A DNA stretch of 64,000 bases, from the NCBI RefSeq assembly GCF_014648395.1, contig NZ_BMRA01000002.1:1-64000 (forward strand), given 5' to 3'. The notes beneath the pieces were generated by a model. That model had not been told where the DNA came from. It worked only from the letters and a program-made list of their open reading frames with translations, and ran no database searches. Position numbers and translations under genes: made by a program. Source of the stretch: Micromonospora fulviviridis (lineage in GTDB: Bacteria; Actinomycetota; Actinomycetes; Mycobacteriales; Micromonosporaceae). Position 1 is the stretch's first letter; each line of letters starts with the position of its first letter. Shown here in pieces: positions 52,975 to 63,230 of this stretch.

Positions 52975-53183
52975 TCCGCTCGGCGGGCCGCTCCGTATCA
53001 CCGGGCGGCCATGCCCGTGGGGGGTCGGCTGATGTCATTGGACACCGGAGGTCTTGCATGCACGCGGTGGCGGCCGGCTGGCACGGCGAGGTGGCGAGGC
53101 CCGAGTGGATGTTCGCCCGGGCACAGCCCCGGTCGCGCGAGTCGCGCTCGGGCCGGGGGGTCGACGCCCGTCCCTCGGATCGC

Positions 53184-53189
53184 CAGAAT
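53184..53189 (+). promoter_or_regulatory. -10 of a probable leaderless sigma gene
   Basis: CAGAAT ends 6 nt before GTG 53196. The same hexamer and almost the same spacer precede the methyltransferase at 8509. Confidence 0.5.
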
Positions 53190-53195
53190 GACCCG

Positions 53196-53756
53196 GTGAC
53201 GCCGCGACCGGCGCCCGGACGCCACCAGGCGACGTCCACCGAGGCGAGCCACTCCGACCAGCTGATCCGGCTGCTCTACGCCGAGCACGCCGGGCCGCTG
53301 CTGATGTTCGTGATGCGGCTGACCGGCGGGGACCGGCAGCGCGCCGAGGACATCGTGCAGGAGACGCTGCTGCGGGCCTGGCGCAACGCGCACCGGCTGG
53401 GCGTCCAGGGGCAGGGCTCGCTGCGCCCCTGGCTGGTCACGGTGGCCCGGCGGATCGCCATCGACGAGCACCGCAGCGAGCAGGCCCGCCCGGCGGAGAC
53501 GTACGACCGGGACCTGACCGCGTTCGCCGAGGCGGACAGCACCGACCGGGTGCTGCGCACGATGACCGTGGCCGACGCGCTGCGTACGCTGAGCCAGTCG
53601 CACCGGGAGATCCTGGTGGCGACGTACTTCCGGGGGCGTACCGTGCCCGAGGCGGCCGAGGAGCTGGGCCTTCCGCTCGGCACCGCGAAGTCGCGGGTCT
53701 ACTACGCGCTGCGCGCGCTGCGCACGGCTCTGCAGGAGAGGGGGGTGACGGAATGA
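53196..53756 (+). CDS. ECF sigma factor
   Basis: This is ~186 residues. Region 2 is AEDIVQETLLRAWRNAHRLG with upstream MRLTGGDRQR, and region 4 is ILVATYFRGRTVPEAAEELG then LPLGTAKSRVYYALRALRTA. GTG 53196 was chosen because a -10 precedes it by 6 nt; an ATG at 53107 would add ~30 unconserved residues. The gene overlaps the anti-sigma gene by 4 nt, and the lipoprotein follows. The closest type is the SigL/SigK-like group with cognate ZAS anti-sigma. Confidence 0.88.
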   Translation: MTPRPAPGRHQATSTEASHSDQLIRLLYAEHAGPLLMFVMRLTGGDRQRAEDIVQETLLRAWRNAHRLGVQGQGSLRPWLVTVARRIAIDEHRSEQARPAETYDRDLTAFAEADSTDRVLRTMTVADALRTLSQSHREILVATYFRGRTVPEAAEELGLPLGTAKSRVYYALRALRTALQERGVTE

Positions 53757-54541
53757 GCCGGGCCGACCACATGGACGTGGCCGCGTACGCGCTCGGCGTG
53801 CTGGACCCGCAGGACGCGGAACGGTTCGAGGAGCACCTCGCCACCTGCTGGGCGTGCGCGGCCGAGCTGGAGACCATGGTCCCGGTGGTGGGGCTGCTCT
53901 CCGGCATCGACGGCGAGGCGATGGCCGCGCTGGAGCAGACGCACACCGATCCCGCGCTGCTGGACCGTACCCTCATGGCGGTCCGCCGGGACCGGCGGCG
54001 GACCCGGATGCGGCAGGTCTTCGCCACCGCGGCGGCCGTGGTGGTGTTCGGCGGCCTGAGTGGCGCCGGCATGGCCGGGCTGTTCGGCGGCGGGGACGAC
54101 AAGCCGCTCCCGCAGGCCGGGCCGACCCTCACGGCGCCCGTCACCGCTCCGCCGGCCAGCAAGCCGTCGGACCCCAACGACCCGAACGTCGGCGGTAACG
54201 AGCAGGAGGGCGACCAGCACAACGCCGTCGACCCCGGCACCGGCGTGAAGACCACCATGTGGCTGGCGTCGAAGGAGTACGGCACCCAGATCGACCTTCA
54301 GCTCACCCGCCTGCCCGGGCCGCGCACGTGCCGGCTGGTCGTGGTGCGGAAGAACGCCACGAGCGAGGTGGTCTCCACCTGGTCGGTGCCGGGCGGCGGC
54401 TACGGCACGAACACCAACCAGCTTCCGCTGGAGCTGAGCGCGTCCACCTCGGCCCCGATCAAGGACATCGAGAAGATCCAGGTGCAGTCGGTCGACGTCA
54501 ACGGCGTCGCCAGCCCGCTGGTGACGGTGGCCGACCTCTGA
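53753..54541 (+). CDS. ZAS-type membrane anti-sigma factor
   Basis: This is 262 residues. The N-terminal zinc-binding anti-sigma domain has HLATCWACAAEL (HxxxCxxC) after a helix with RADHMDVAAYALGVLDPQDA. One TM helix follows (ATAAAVVVFGGLSGAGMAGL), then a ~160-residue extracellular domain with a Pro-rich linker and a beta sandwich (KTTMWLASKEYGTQIDLQLT, TCRLVVVRKNATSEVVSTWS). It would hold the sigma factor at the membrane and respond to an envelope signal. Confidence 0.87.
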   Translation: MSRADHMDVAAYALGVLDPQDAERFEEHLATCWACAAELETMVPVVGLLSGIDGEAMAALEQTHTDPALLDRTLMAVRRDRRRTRMRQVFATAAAVVVFGGLSGAGMAGLFGGGDDKPLPQAGPTLTAPVTAPPASKPSDPNDPNVGGNEQEGDQHNAVDPGTGVKTTMWLASKEYGTQIDLQLTRLPGPRTCRLVVVRKNATSEVVSTWSVPGGGYGTNTNQLPLELSASTSAPIKDIEKIQVQSVDVNGVASPLVTVADL

Positions 54542-54555
54542 TCCCGCCGGGACGC

Positions 54556-54586
54556 CGGCGCCGGGCAGCGACACCGCCCGGCGCCG
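54556..54586 (+). terminator. Hairpin after the sigma/anti-sigma pair
   Basis: An 11-bp stem (54556-54566 with 54576-54586) has a 9-nt loop and lies 15 nt after the anti-sigma stop. There is no long T tract. Confidence 0.6.
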
Positions 54587-54747
54587 TTCCGTCGTGCCCG
54601 GGGCCGTCACCCCGACGTGCTCCCCCCACGCGCCGCCGGCCGGATCGGTTCAACGGATCCACTGTGAAATGGAGCACCCTTTTCTCTTCAACCTTGACAG
54701 CGCACCGCCCGTACTACTCGGCGAACTGCCAAGAACGAGGAGGGCAC

Positions 54748-55395
54748 GTGGCACACCTGAAGCGGACGACCGTCATCGTCGCGAGCGCGATGGTCGCACT
54801 AACGGCCTGCGCCCCCGCGGGCTACGACGGGGCGAACTCGAGCGCGGCCGAGCCGGTCGCCGTCGCCGCGGCCGAACCCACCGCGTCGGCCGAACCGGAA
54901 GCCTCCGCGTCCCCGGACGCGCCCGCCGACGACAAGGCGCCCCCGTCCGACGTGAAGCTCACCGACGAACTGGTCGGCAAGAAGCTGCCCCGGATGGGCC
55001 AGGTCGTCACCGACCAGGACGGCTGGGTGCTGTACCGGTTCGACAAGGACTCGGCCGACCCGCCGCAGTCCAACTGCGTGGACAAGTGCGCCCAGGTCTG
55101 GCCGCCCGCGCTGACCGACGGCAACCCGCAGCTCCAGGGCGTCTCCGACGACAAGGTCGGCACCGTCACCCGCCAGGACGGCACCCGGCAGATCACCATC
55201 GGGGGCTGGCCGGTCTACCGCTACATCGGCGACAAGAAGCCGGGCCAGTGGAAGGGCCAGGGCGTCGGCGGCACCTGGTTCGTCGTCGACCCGAACGGCA
55301 AGAAGAACCTCACCTGCCTGCCCACCGGCACCCCCAAGGCGGTCGCCCCGCCGGCGTCGGGCGACTCGGGCGGCGACTCGGGCTACTCGTACTGA
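54748..55395 (+). CDS. Lipoprotein of the COG4315 family
   Basis: This is 215 residues. GTG 54748 follows GAGGAGGG. The lipobox is LTAC (Cys ~22). The mature region has an Ala/Glu/Pro linker, then two copies of the YxFxxD-like motif of this family, LYRFDKD and VYRYIGD, with a Cys pair in SNCVDKCAQVWPP. Members are predicted secreted lipoproteins of unknown role, often near ECF sigma genes. It lies downstream of the sigma/anti-sigma pair with a hairpin between, so it may be a target instead of part of the operon. Confidence 0.85.
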   Translation: MAHLKRTTVIVASAMVALTACAPAGYDGANSSAAEPVAVAAAEPTASAEPEASASPDAPADDKAPPSDVKLTDELVGKKLPRMGQVVTDQDGWVLYRFDKDSADPPQSNCVDKCAQVWPPALTDGNPQLQGVSDDKVGTVTRQDGTRQITIGGWPVYRYIGDKKPGQWKGQGVGGTWFVVDPNGKKNLTCLPTGTPKAVAPPASGDSGGDSGYSY

Positions 55396-55408
55396 CGGAA
55401 CCCCGGTC

Positions 55409-55451
55409 ACGGTGGCCGGTCGCAGCCGGGGAGGGCGCGGCCGGCCACCGT
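55409..55451. terminator. Weak hairpin between convergent genes
   Basis: An 11-bp stem (55409-55419 with 55441-55451) has a 21-nt loop. It lies between the lipoprotein stop and the convergent Stealth gene stop. It is plausible but not strong. Confidence 0.4.
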
Positions 55452-55544
55452 CGTGAACCCGGGACAGCGGCGATCCGGCAGCCCCGCGTCCCCGGGCTGC
55501 GGCGCCGGTCCGGTACGGGCCGGCGCCGCTGCGCGGACCGGACG

Positions 55545-57299
55545 TCAGCCCTTCTCCCATGGGCTAGGCACCGGGAAGTAGGTGTCCAGGAAGGGCGTGA
55601 GGACCGACAACTGTGCGGCCAGGTCCTCCTCCGTGGAGAACGCGTCGTTGAGACAGAACACGTGCCGGTCCCGCTTCGCGAGCAGATGCGCCAGGCGCGC
55701 GGGCGTGTCCGGGTTCGACAGCTCGGCGATGGTGTAGTCCAGCTCGCCCGGCACTGCCCGGCCGGTGTGGAACGCGTAGTAGTGGTGCAGCGACGACGCG
55801 ACCGAGATGTCCGTGACGCTGCGGAACTGGCTGCCGGCGGTCGTCCGGTGCTGTGCCGCGAAGCTCTCCTCGATCTCGTACAGCACGCTGCGCCGCAACA
55901 CGTGCGGCATGTGCTTCATCTTCTGCGTCAGCACCGTGCCGAACCGCTCGGCGATCAGCGCCCGGTTGTTCTTGCCGGCCGCGGACGCCGGGATGTCGTC
56001 GGCCGCGGGCGGGCCCGGCGGCACCAGCGCGGGCGACGGAAAGAACTTGGTGATGCCGTTGGCCAGGAAGAAGTCCCGGGCAGTGACGTCCCGGCCGAGG
56101 AAAACGTCGTCGTTGAAGTAGAGGAAGTGCTCCGACAGCCCGTCGATGTGGTGCAGCTGACTCTCGATGGCGTGCGAGTTGAACGTCGGCAGCACCGACG
56201 GGTCGCGGAAGATCTCCCGGTGGCTGACCACCCGCAGCCCGGGGGCCGACAGGTCGAGCCAGGCCGGCACCTGGTCGTCGGTGACCAGGTACACGGTCCG
56301 CACCCAGGGCGCGTAGGTGTGCAGGGACCGCAGTGAGTAGCGCAGCTCGTCCCGGCTGAGGAACCGGGCCGCGCTCGCCGACTCCGCGTGGTACGGCGTC
56401 CCCGCCACCTCGGCGCGCCGGCGCAGCCACGCCGGATCCGTGCCGTCGACCCAGGTGTAGACGACGTCGACCGGAAACGTCACGTCGTCCGGGCGCCGGA
56501 TCGCGAACTCCGGCCGGGTTCGGACGGTCACCGTCGGGGTCGCCGGCCCGAGGGCGGTGAACAGGTCGGCGGGCGCGTGGACCACCGGGCCGACCGCCGG
56601 CAGTTCCTGCGCCACCAGGTTCCGCCGCGGGGCGACCAGCCGGTCCTCCCGTCGGGTCCAGAACTCCACCTCGCAGCCGTACGGCACACCGAGCACCAGG
56701 CGGTGGCGGGGATCCGTCCAGTACCAGGTCAGCCGGAGCACGTCGGCCTCCCGCAACCGCCGCCACGCCTGCGGCTCGAAGCCCGGCAGGGACGACCGCG
56801 GCCGACCGTCGGCGACCGCGGCGACGTATCCGGGCGCCCGCCGGCACGCCTCGGCTAGCGCGGCGTGCACCCGCCCCCGATCGGCGGCGTCGACGGCGAC
56901 CACCGCGTTGCGGTCGGAGCCTCCGCGTACGCAGAAGTGCTCGACCCCGGCCTCGGCGAGCGCCGTGGTGACCGCGGCCAGGTTGCCGGTCCGGGCCGAC
57001 CAGGGCGATACGTCCGGGCGGACCAGGGCGACGCGCGACCGGCGGTCCACCGTGACCAGGGCACGGTCCGAACCGGCCAGGAGCTCCGGCTGACGGCGGG
57101 CGAGTCGGGCGTTCGTCCGCTGGCCGCCGGCCACCTGGGCGACCCACTGCTTCACCTGGTGGCGGGTCTGCGGGCTCAGCCGCCGGGCGATCGCCCGACG
57201 GGCCTGCGGGCTGAGCACCCGGCGATAGGTGTCGACGAGCCTCGTCGGCTCGGCGAGGGCCCGGGGCGGGTCCGGCTGCCCTTGCCTCAGGTCGCTCAC
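55545..57299 (-). CDS. Stealth family phosphotransferase, first of three
   Basis: This is 584 residues. All conserved Stealth regions are present: CR1 [20 protein letters not shown]2 [20 protein letters not shown] then [15 protein letters not shown]3/4 including [40 protein letters not shown] and [13 protein letters not shown]. Stealth proteins are bacterial relatives of GlcNAc-1-phosphotransferase that transfer sugar-phosphate to build capsule or wall phosphoglycans. ATG 57299 is the start. The N-terminal ~240 residues include a partial DUF with [17 protein letters not shown], shared with the second copy. It is the promoter-distal gene of the cluster. Confidence 0.92.
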   Translation of the reverse strand: MSDLRQGQPDPPRALAEPTRLVDTYRRVLSPQARRAIARRLSPQTRHQVKQWVAQVAGGQRTNARLARRQPELLAGSDRALVTVDRRSRVALVRPDVSPWSARTGNLAAVTTALAEAGVEHFCVRGGSDRNAVVAVDAADRGRVHAALAEACRRAPGYVAAVADGRPRSSLPGFEPQAWRRLREADVLRLTWYWTDPRHRLVLGVPYGCEVEFWTRREDRLVAPRRNLVAQELPAVGPVVHAPADLFTALGPATPTVTVRTRPEFAIRRPDDVTFPVDVVYTWVDGTDPAWLRRRAEVAGTPYHAESASAARFLSRDELRYSLRSLHTYAPWVRTVYLVTDDQVPAWLDLSAPGLRVVSHREIFRDPSVLPTFNSHAIESQLHHIDGLSEHFLYFNDDVFLGRDVTARDFFLANGITKFFPSPALVPPGPPAADDIPASAAGKNNRALIAERFGTVLTQKMKHMPHVLRRSVLYEIEESFAAQHRTTAGSQFRSVTDISVASSLHHYYAFHTGRAVPGELDYTIAELSNPDTPARLAHLLAKRDRHVFCLNDAFSTEEDLAAQLSVLTPFLDTYFPVPSPWEKG

Positions 57300-57322
57300 T
57301 TCTGTCCCCTCTTCCCGGACGA

Positions 57323-59563
57323 CTACGGCCGGTCGACGACCACGATCGAGAGTTCGCCGTCGATCGTGTAGTAGGGCCGCACCCGCAGCATCGGCGCCGG
57401 ATCCTCCTCGACCAGGTCCAGCTCCACCTCCTGGGCCAGGTGGATCTCCGGATAGTTGTAGGTGCGCTTCTTGTCGACCACGTCGTCGAGGAACCGCCCC
57501 AGCCGGACCTCGTCGAGGCCGCCGCGCTGCCGGAGGAGGATGTCCCAGTCCTCGTAGCGGCCCAGTCGGAGGTCGGTCAGCGGCGCCAGCGGCACCACCA
57601 TGGTCAGGGTCCCGTCGGTCGCCGACGCGACCGGCACGGTGAGCGAGTCCGGCCGGTCACCCCGGCGACGGAGCACCGCGCCGTCCGGAGTGCCCGGCCC
57701 GTGCCAGGTGAACGCGATCGTGATGCTCTCGCCGTCGAGAGTGATCCCGCGTACCTCGCCGTGGGCGGTGCGTACCCAACTGCGGACCGCGAGGTAACCG
57801 TCGGTGGTGCGATAGGGCACATGCGCCCGCACCCCGGACCGCTCCCCGGTGAGGCCGCCGTCCGACCCGCCGGCGAGGACGCGACTGTCGAGGCGCCGCG
57901 GCCGTACCCGGTGCCGCGCCCCCTTCCCGTCCGCCAGGTGGACGTTCCACCGGCCCTCCCCGAGGCCGGCCGCGTCGAGCGTGGCGACGTACCGGAGACC
58001 GTCGAGCGACGGGGCCAGCGCGACCTGCACGACCTCCCGGGTGTCGCGGTTGCGCAGCACGACCGACGCGTCGGGCGAACAGGCCGCGGCGTCGAGCGAC
58101 AGTCGCAGCCCGAGGTCCGGCAGTACCAGGCAGTCGACGACCGGGCTGTCGGCCGGGGCGGAGACCCGCCGGCGAATCGCCTGCTGCAGCCGGGTACTGG
58201 TGCCACGGGCCCGCCGGACCCGGGCCAGCCGCACGAGAGCCCCCATGCTGGCCCGCCGGGCGAAATCGTGCCCCGCGATCCCGCGCAGCACCGGATCGGC
58301 CAGCGCTCGGACCAGGTCCGGCTCCCGGAGCAGCCCGCCACCTCGGGCGAGGACGGACCGGGTGAGGGCGGTCCTCGGGGTGCGGGGTCGGACCCGCCGG
58401 GGCCGGGGCGTATCGCCGCGCCGGCGGGCCAGCACCTCGGCGCAGTGGCGGGCGAACTGGGCGGCCAGGTGGGCCGGATCGAAACGGGCGGAGTTGGCCA
58501 GGGCCATCTTGGCCATCCGGACGCGCAGGTCGTCGTCCCGCATCAGCGCGCGCAGCGCGACGACGTACGCGTCGAGGTCGTCACTGGGGACCAGCAGGCC
58601 GTCCTCGCGGTCGTCGATGATCTCGCGCGGGCCCACCGGGCAGTCGGTGCTCACCACGGGCAGGCCGAGCCGCATGGCCTCGACGATCGTCATGCCGAAC
58701 GACTCACGCGCGGAGGAGACGGCGGCGATGCTGCCCTTCACCCACTCGGTCGACATGTCGTCCCGGCGACCCATCAGCTGGACCTGGCCGTAGACGCCAA
58801 GCTCCCGGATCAGCGCGGCGAGCGCCGACCGCTGCTCCCCGTCACCGTAGATCCGCAACTCCCAGCCGGGGCAGTCCGCCGCCGCCCGGGCGAAGGCGGT
58901 GATCAGCCGGTCGTACCGTTTGATCGGGTCGAGCCGGCCGGCCGCCACCACGATCCGACTCCGTCCGTCAGCGGGCGGCACCCCGGGTGGGGGCGAGCTG
59001 TTGGGCAGCACCTCGATCCGGGTGTTCGGCACCGGGTTGCCGGAGTGGAAGGCCGCCGCGTCCGCACTCGTCACCGTGTACGCCAGGTCGATCCGCGAGT
59101 AGCACCTGCTGATCTCGGCCTTCAGCTCGTCGTCGATCAGGTCCTGCGTCATGTGCTCCTGCGCGACGCGCACGGCGTGCTCCGGGCCGTGCATGGCCAC
59201 CGCGAGGTTGAGCCCCGGGCGGGTCCCCACGACGACATCGGCGTCGGTGGACCGGAGGTAGGCGACGATCCGCTCATCGGTCAACCGGCTGTAGTGCAGG
59301 TGGAACTCCTCGCTCGCCGGGATGAGTGTCGAGGGCTCCCGGTGCGCCGGATGCGACCGGTCGGGCCGCCGTGGCCTGGTGTCGACCAGCGGTACGACGG
59401 TGATCCGGTCGTCGACGTCGAACATGGTCCGGTCGAGCCGGCGGAAGACCGAGGCGACCTCGACCTCGTGACCGTCCTCCACCAGGGCGGTGGCCAGGTT
59501 CAGTACCGCTCGGTTCGTGCCACCCACACCGTAGAAATTGTGGATGAGGAAGGAGAACTTCAC
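57323..59563 (-). CDS. GT4 glycosyltransferase with C-terminal beta-rich module
   Basis: This is 746 residues. The N-terminal ~390 residues form a GT-B enzyme: [40 protein letters not shown] and the nucleotide-sugar Glu motif [20 protein letters not shown] (E-X7-E). The remaining ~350 residues are a less defined region with an Arg/Leu-rich helix bundle then a beta-rich domain of the type seen at the end of teichoic-acid glycosyltransferases. ATG 59563 overlaps the preceding gene. It probably adds a sugar to the polymer made by the Stealth enzymes. Confidence 0.85.
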   Translation of the reverse strand: MKFSFLIHNFYGVGGTNRAVLNLATALVEDGHEVEVASVFRRLDRTMFDVDDRITVVPLVDTRPRRPDRSHPAHREPSTLIPASEEFHLHYSRLTDERIVAYLRSTDADVVVGTRPGLNLAVAMHGPEHAVRVAQEHMTQDLIDDELKAEISRCYSRIDLAYTVTSADAAAFHSGNPVPNTRIEVLPNSSPPPGVPPADGRSRIVVAAGRLDPIKRYDRLITAFARAAADCPGWELRIYGDGEQRSALAALIRELGVYGQVQLMGRRDDMSTEWVKGSIAAVSSARESFGMTIVEAMRLGLPVVSTDCPVGPREIIDDREDGLLVPSDDLDAYVVALRALMRDDDLRVRMAKMALANSARFDPAHLAAQFARHCAEVLARRRGDTPRPRRVRPRTPRTALTRSVLARGGGLLREPDLVRALADPVLRGIAGHDFARRASMGALVRLARVRRARGTSTRLQQAIRRRVSAPADSPVVDCLVLPDLGLRLSLDAAACSPDASVVLRNRDTREVVQVALAPSLDGLRYVATLDAAGLGEGRWNVHLADGKGARHRVRPRRLDSRVLAGGSDGGLTGERSGVRAHVPYRTTDGYLAVRSWVRTAHGEVRGITLDGESITIAFTWHGPGTPDGAVLRRRGDRPDSLTVPVASATDGTLTMVVPLAPLTDLRLGRYEDWDILLRQRGGLDEVRLGRFLDDVVDKKRTYNYPEIHLAQEVELDLVEEDPAPMLRVRPYYTIDGELSIVVVDRP

Positions 59564-61173
59564 GGCCGGCCTGCCGACTCGTACGGGCTGGGCACCGGGA
59601 AGTACGCCTCGAGGAACGGCTCCAGGATGGCCATCTGTTGCTGGAGCTGCTCGTACGTGGAGAAGGCGTCGTTGATGCAGAAGGTGTCCCAGTCCCGCCG
59701 GGCCTCGGCGCGCTTCAGCCGCGCGACGAGATCCGGCACCGCGAGCTGGACGTAGCCGTAGTTGACGTGACCGGGCAGGGCGCGCCCGGTCAGGAATGCG
59801 TAGTAGTGGTGCAGGGAGTAGGTGATGGTGAGGTCGGTGGCGCTGCGGAACCTGCTGTGCACCGTCGCGGCGTGCTCCGCGGGGAACTCGCGCTCGATCT
59901 CCGCGAGGATGCTACGTCGCAGCGGGTAGGGCACGTGCTGGCTGCCCTGGGTCAGGGTCCGCCCGAACCGCTCCTCGATCAGCCGCCGGTTGTTCTTGAT
60001 CATCGCGTCGACCGGGCTGTCGAGATCGGTGATCGGGCCGATCGGGATCCGGTTCTGGGACAGGAAGAACTTGGTGTTGCCGTTGGAGAGGAAGAAGGTC
60101 TGCGGTGCCAGCGGACGACCGAAGAACATGTCGTCGTTCAGGTAGAGGAAATGCTCGGCGAGGCCGTCGATGTTGTGCAGCTGACTCTCGATGGCGCAGG
60201 AGTTGTACGTCGGCAGCGCGCTCCGGTCGGTGAAGATCTCCTCGTGGTTGACCAGGAAGATGTTCCCGGCGCTCAGGTCGAGCCAGGGCGGACACTGCCG
60301 GTCGGTGACGATGTAGATGTTGCGGACCCAGGGCGCGTTGAGGTGCAGCGACCGCAGCGAGTACTTCAGCTCGTCCCGGTTGATGTACCGCGACTCGCTG
60401 GCGGCCTCGGCGTGGAACGCCTCGCCCTTGACCTCGGCCCGGCGGCGCTGCCACTCCGGGTCCGCGCCGTCCACCCAGGTGTACACGACGTCGATCGGGA
60501 AGTCGATGTCGTCCGGGAGGGAGTGGTCGAACTCCGGCCGGGTCCGGAAGCGGCGTCCGGGCTTCGCCGCCGAGGCCAGCCGGGTGAACCGGTGCTCGCC
60601 GGTGTCCACCGGCACACCGGCCATCGAGACCGCGGGCACCATCCGGTTGCGCCGCGGCCCGCGGAGCACGCCGGCCTTCCGGTCCGGCCGCCAGAACTCG
60701 ACCTCGCAGCCGTACGCGGCGCCGAGGACCAGCTTCCCCGCCGGGTCGACCCGGAACCAGGTCAGCTTGAGCGCCCGAGCCGTGTGCAGGTCCGCCCAGG
60801 CGATCGGGTCGGCGGCATCCCGCAGGGCACTCACGATCGGCGGTTTCGGCAGCACCTGGCTCACATAACAGGGGCCGGTGGCGCCGAGCTTCTCGAGCGC
60901 GCCGAGGGCGGCGACCCGGTCCTCCTCGCTGACCCCAACCACCGGCGTCCGGTCATCCATGCCGCGGACCAGGAAGTGGTCCACGCCGTGCGCCTCCAGC
61001 GCCGCCGTCACCGCGGCGACGTTCAACTGACGGGCGAGCAGCGGGGTGAGGTTCGCCTGGACGTGCGCCTGCCGGCGCCCCCCGTCCAGCAGCACCTCGC
61101 GGACGTCATCGGTCCCGCCCGGGGGGACGGACGGGTCCAACAGCGGCTCAACGGCCGGGGGCGTGGGGCTCAC
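59560..61173 (-). CDS. Stealth family phosphotransferase, second of three
   Basis: This is ~537 residues. GTG 61173 overlaps the PIG-L stop by 4 nt and AAGGAAG lies upstream; a longer frame exists only by composition. Conserved regions are [40 protein letters not shown] then IYIVTDRQCPPWL, LPTYNSCAIESQLHNIDGLA, LYLNDDMFFGRPLAPQTFFL and IKNNRRLIEERFG. It resembles the first copy over its full length, including the N-terminal [20 protein letters not shown] region, so the two probably arose by duplication but may use different sugars. Confidence 0.92.
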   Translation of the reverse strand: MSPTPPAVEPLLDPSVPPGGTDDVREVLLDGGRRQAHVQANLTPLLARQLNVAAVTAALEAHGVDHFLVRGMDDRTPVVGVSEEDRVAALGALEKLGATGPCYVSQVLPKPPIVSALRDAADPIAWADLHTARALKLTWFRVDPAGKLVLGAAYGCEVEFWRPDRKAGVLRGPRRNRMVPAVSMAGVPVDTGEHRFTRLASAAKPGRRFRTRPEFDHSLPDDIDFPIDVVYTWVDGADPEWQRRRAEVKGEAFHAEAASESRYINRDELKYSLRSLHLNAPWVRNIYIVTDRQCPPWLDLSAGNIFLVNHEEIFTDRSALPTYNSCAIESQLHNIDGLAEHFLYLNDDMFFGRPLAPQTFFLSNGNTKFFLSQNRIPIGPITDLDSPVDAMIKNNRRLIEERFGRTLTQGSQHVPYPLRRSILAEIEREFPAEHAATVHSRFRSATDLTITYSLHHYYAFLTGRALPGHVNYGYVQLAVPDLVARLKRAEARRDWDTFCINDAFSTYEQLQQQMAILEPFLEAYFPVPSPYESAGRP

Positions 61174-63230
61174 GGTACTTCCTTCATCGACGTGACCGAC
61201 GACGCCGAGTGCTTCAGCCGAAGCCTGAGCAGTCCGCCACCGGCGGAGACCGCCAGCACCAGCGGCAGTCCGGCGGAGTCGATCGACAGGGCATGGCTGC
61301 CGGCGACCGGGGTGGGCTCCCGCAGCCAGGCGCCGCGCGCCCGGCCGTCGAGCCCCACCCAGTTCACGCTCGTCGCCGACTCGTCGTCGCGGACGGCGAC
61401 CAGCACCGCACCGGCGTCCGGCACGAAGCGGGCGGCGATCGGGCCCGGCCCGCCGTGGCCGCCGAGGTCGACCAGGCTCGACGGGTCCCACGTCCGGCCG
61501 TCGCCGCTGGCGCGGAACGACACGACCGAGGCGGAGTCCCGGCACCGGCAGAACAGCATCCGGCTGCCGTCGGGCAGCCGTACCACCGTGGGTGGGCCGG
61601 CGGGCGCCTCGGTGGGCACCACCGAGAACTCGGCGGTGAGTTCCGCGGTGGAGACCAGCCAGCGGGCGATCCCGGCGCGTCCCGCGGCGAGCACCTCGAC
61701 CGACCCGTCATCCAACGCAACCGCGGTCAGGCCGTCCTGGGTGTCCCGACCGCCGAGGTCCCGCCACGGCGTCCAGGACGAGCCGTCGTACAGCCGCCCG
61801 CTCAGCCCCTTGCCGGCGTTCCTGACAAGCACCAGCAGCCGGCCGCCGGGTAGCGGGACGGCCTGCGGCATCCCGATGTTCCGCAGCTTCGCCCGGCCGC
61901 TGCGCGCGTTGGGGTTGCCCAGCGATTCCCACTTGACGTCCCGGTAGTCGCCGGAGGCCGGCAACAGGATGGTCCAGAGGTCCCGCACGTGCCGGTCGGG
62001 GTCGGCGGTCAGGCCCTGCCGCACGGCGAAGAGACGCCATCCCCCGTCCGCGGTCGGCACGACGTCCACGTGCGGCAGCAGCTTGCGCCCCGGCACCTTC
62101 CGGCTCGCGGCGAACTCGCCGGGACGGCCCTCCTGCCAGTGCACGACCTGCCCGCCGCGCACGGCGAAGGCCGAGAGCCTACCGTCGACCCCGGGGCCGG
62201 CCCAGGACCGCGAGCCGGGATAGCGCAGCGTGGTGCCGGAGGCGTTGCCACGGCCGATCAGGTCCCCGCTGACCTTTCGGTCGCCGAGGCCGGCGGGATC
62301 GCCGCTCGGGCGGCTGTCGGCCCAGCCGTACACGTCCTTGTAGCGCTGCTTGCGGGCGCGCCCTTCGGGGCTGAGGTTGGACGGCCAACGCCGCACGTAG
62401 TAGCCGCGGAAGGCCTCGACCGACGTGCGGGCGCCTCCCCCGCGGGCGAACCACCGGGTGGCCGCCTCGTGCGCGAACAGACCGGTGACCGTGTGGGAGA
62501 TGTGATCCGAGTGGTCCCCCGAGTCCGCGTACCGCGGGTTGGCCCCGTCGTGCACCTGCAGGTCCGGGTCCGGGTCCATCGTCCAGAGCAGGGTCGGGGA
62601 GAAGCGCTCCAGCAGCAGCACGAGCGACTCGATCAGGCTCTCCCGGGTGTAGCTGTGCACGCCGGACACCGGCGAGCCGAGCGGGATCATGGTCGGGTTC
62701 GACTCCGCCTGCCCGGACCACAGGTGGTGCAGCGCACCGGCGCCGGGGGCGGCGCCCGCCGGGGGCGCGCACCACAGGTTGAGCGACACCAGCCGGATGT
62801 GCGGGGCGTCGACCAGGATCGACACGTCCGCTTCGGCGCCATCGGCCAGAACGGTCACCTCGCGGCGCCACTTGGCGTCCCGGTCACCCAGCACCATGTC
62901 CGCGTACGCGCTGCGCAGCCCGTTGAAGCGGGCGGCCGCGAAGGCTTCGAAGTTCACGGGGGCGGCGTCGTGTTCCCGGGTGCCACCCGGCGCGTTACGG
63001 CCATCGGCCTCACCCGCCGTCAGGCAGACCGTCAGGTGTTCCTCGCTGCTGCGCAGCTGGCTCACCAGCAGCGGGTTGAGGAAGTAGAGGTCGTCGTCCT
63101 GGTGCGCCATGATCGCCATCGACCGCGGCGCGCTGGCGCGCTCCGCCCGCCTCATGACGTCGCGCGGAAGGCGGACGGCGCGACGGCGGAGCGCGAGCAG
63201 CGACTCGGCCCAGTCGGGGCGATCAGGCAT
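61170..63230 (-). CDS. PIG-L family deacetylase with C-terminal repeat domain
   Basis: This is 686 residues. The N-terminal PIG-L/LmbE domain has MAIMAHQDDDLYFLNPL (metal-binding AHxDD motif, with a third Asp) and DSGDHSDHISHTVTGLFAHE (HxxH), as in GlcNAc-PI and MshB-type deacetylases. Residues ~330-680 form a repeat-rich beta domain that looks like a propeller (for example SWTPWRDLGGRDTQDGLTAV, DGRTWDPSSLVDLGGHGGPG). Such fusions are found near Stealth genes. ATG 63230 overlaps the third Stealth gene by 8 nt. Removing an acetyl group from an HexNAc of the polymer is inferred. Confidence 0.87.
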   Translation of the reverse strand: MPDRPDWAESLLALRRRAVRLPRDVMRRAERASAPRSMAIMAHQDDDLYFLNPLLVSQLRSSEEHLTVCLTAGEADGRNAPGGTREHDAAPVNFEAFAAARFNGLRSAYADMVLGDRDAKWRREVTVLADGAEADVSILVDAPHIRLVSLNLWCAPPAGAAPGAGALHHLWSGQAESNPTMIPLGSPVSGVHSYTRESLIESLVLLLERFSPTLLWTMDPDPDLQVHDGANPRYADSGDHSDHISHTVTGLFAHEAATRWFARGGGARTSVEAFRGYYVRRWPSNLSPEGRARKQRYKDVYGWADSRPSGDPAGLGDRKVSGDLIGRGNASGTTLRYPGSRSWAGPGVDGRLSAFAVRGGQVVHWQEGRPGEFAASRKVPGRKLLPHVDVVPTADGGWRLFAVRQGLTADPDRHVRDLWTILLPASGDYRDVKWESLGNPNARSGRAKLRNIGMPQAVPLPGGRLLVLVRNAGKGLSGRLYDGSSWTPWRDLGGRDTQDGLTAVALDDGSVEVLAAGRAGIARWLVSTAELTAEFSVVPTEAPAGPPTVVRLPDGSRMLFCRCRDSASVVSFRASGDGRTWDPSSLVDLGGHGGPGPIAARFVPDAGAVLVAVRDDESATSVNWVGLDGRARGAWLREPTPVAGSHALSIDSAGLPLVLAVSAGGGLLRLRLKHSASSVTSMKEVP

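Noticed and set aside
53107..53195. ATG 53107 as start of the second ECF sigma factor
   Set aside because: It adds ~30 residues not typical of the family, and a -10 precedes GTG 53196 at the leaderless distance.
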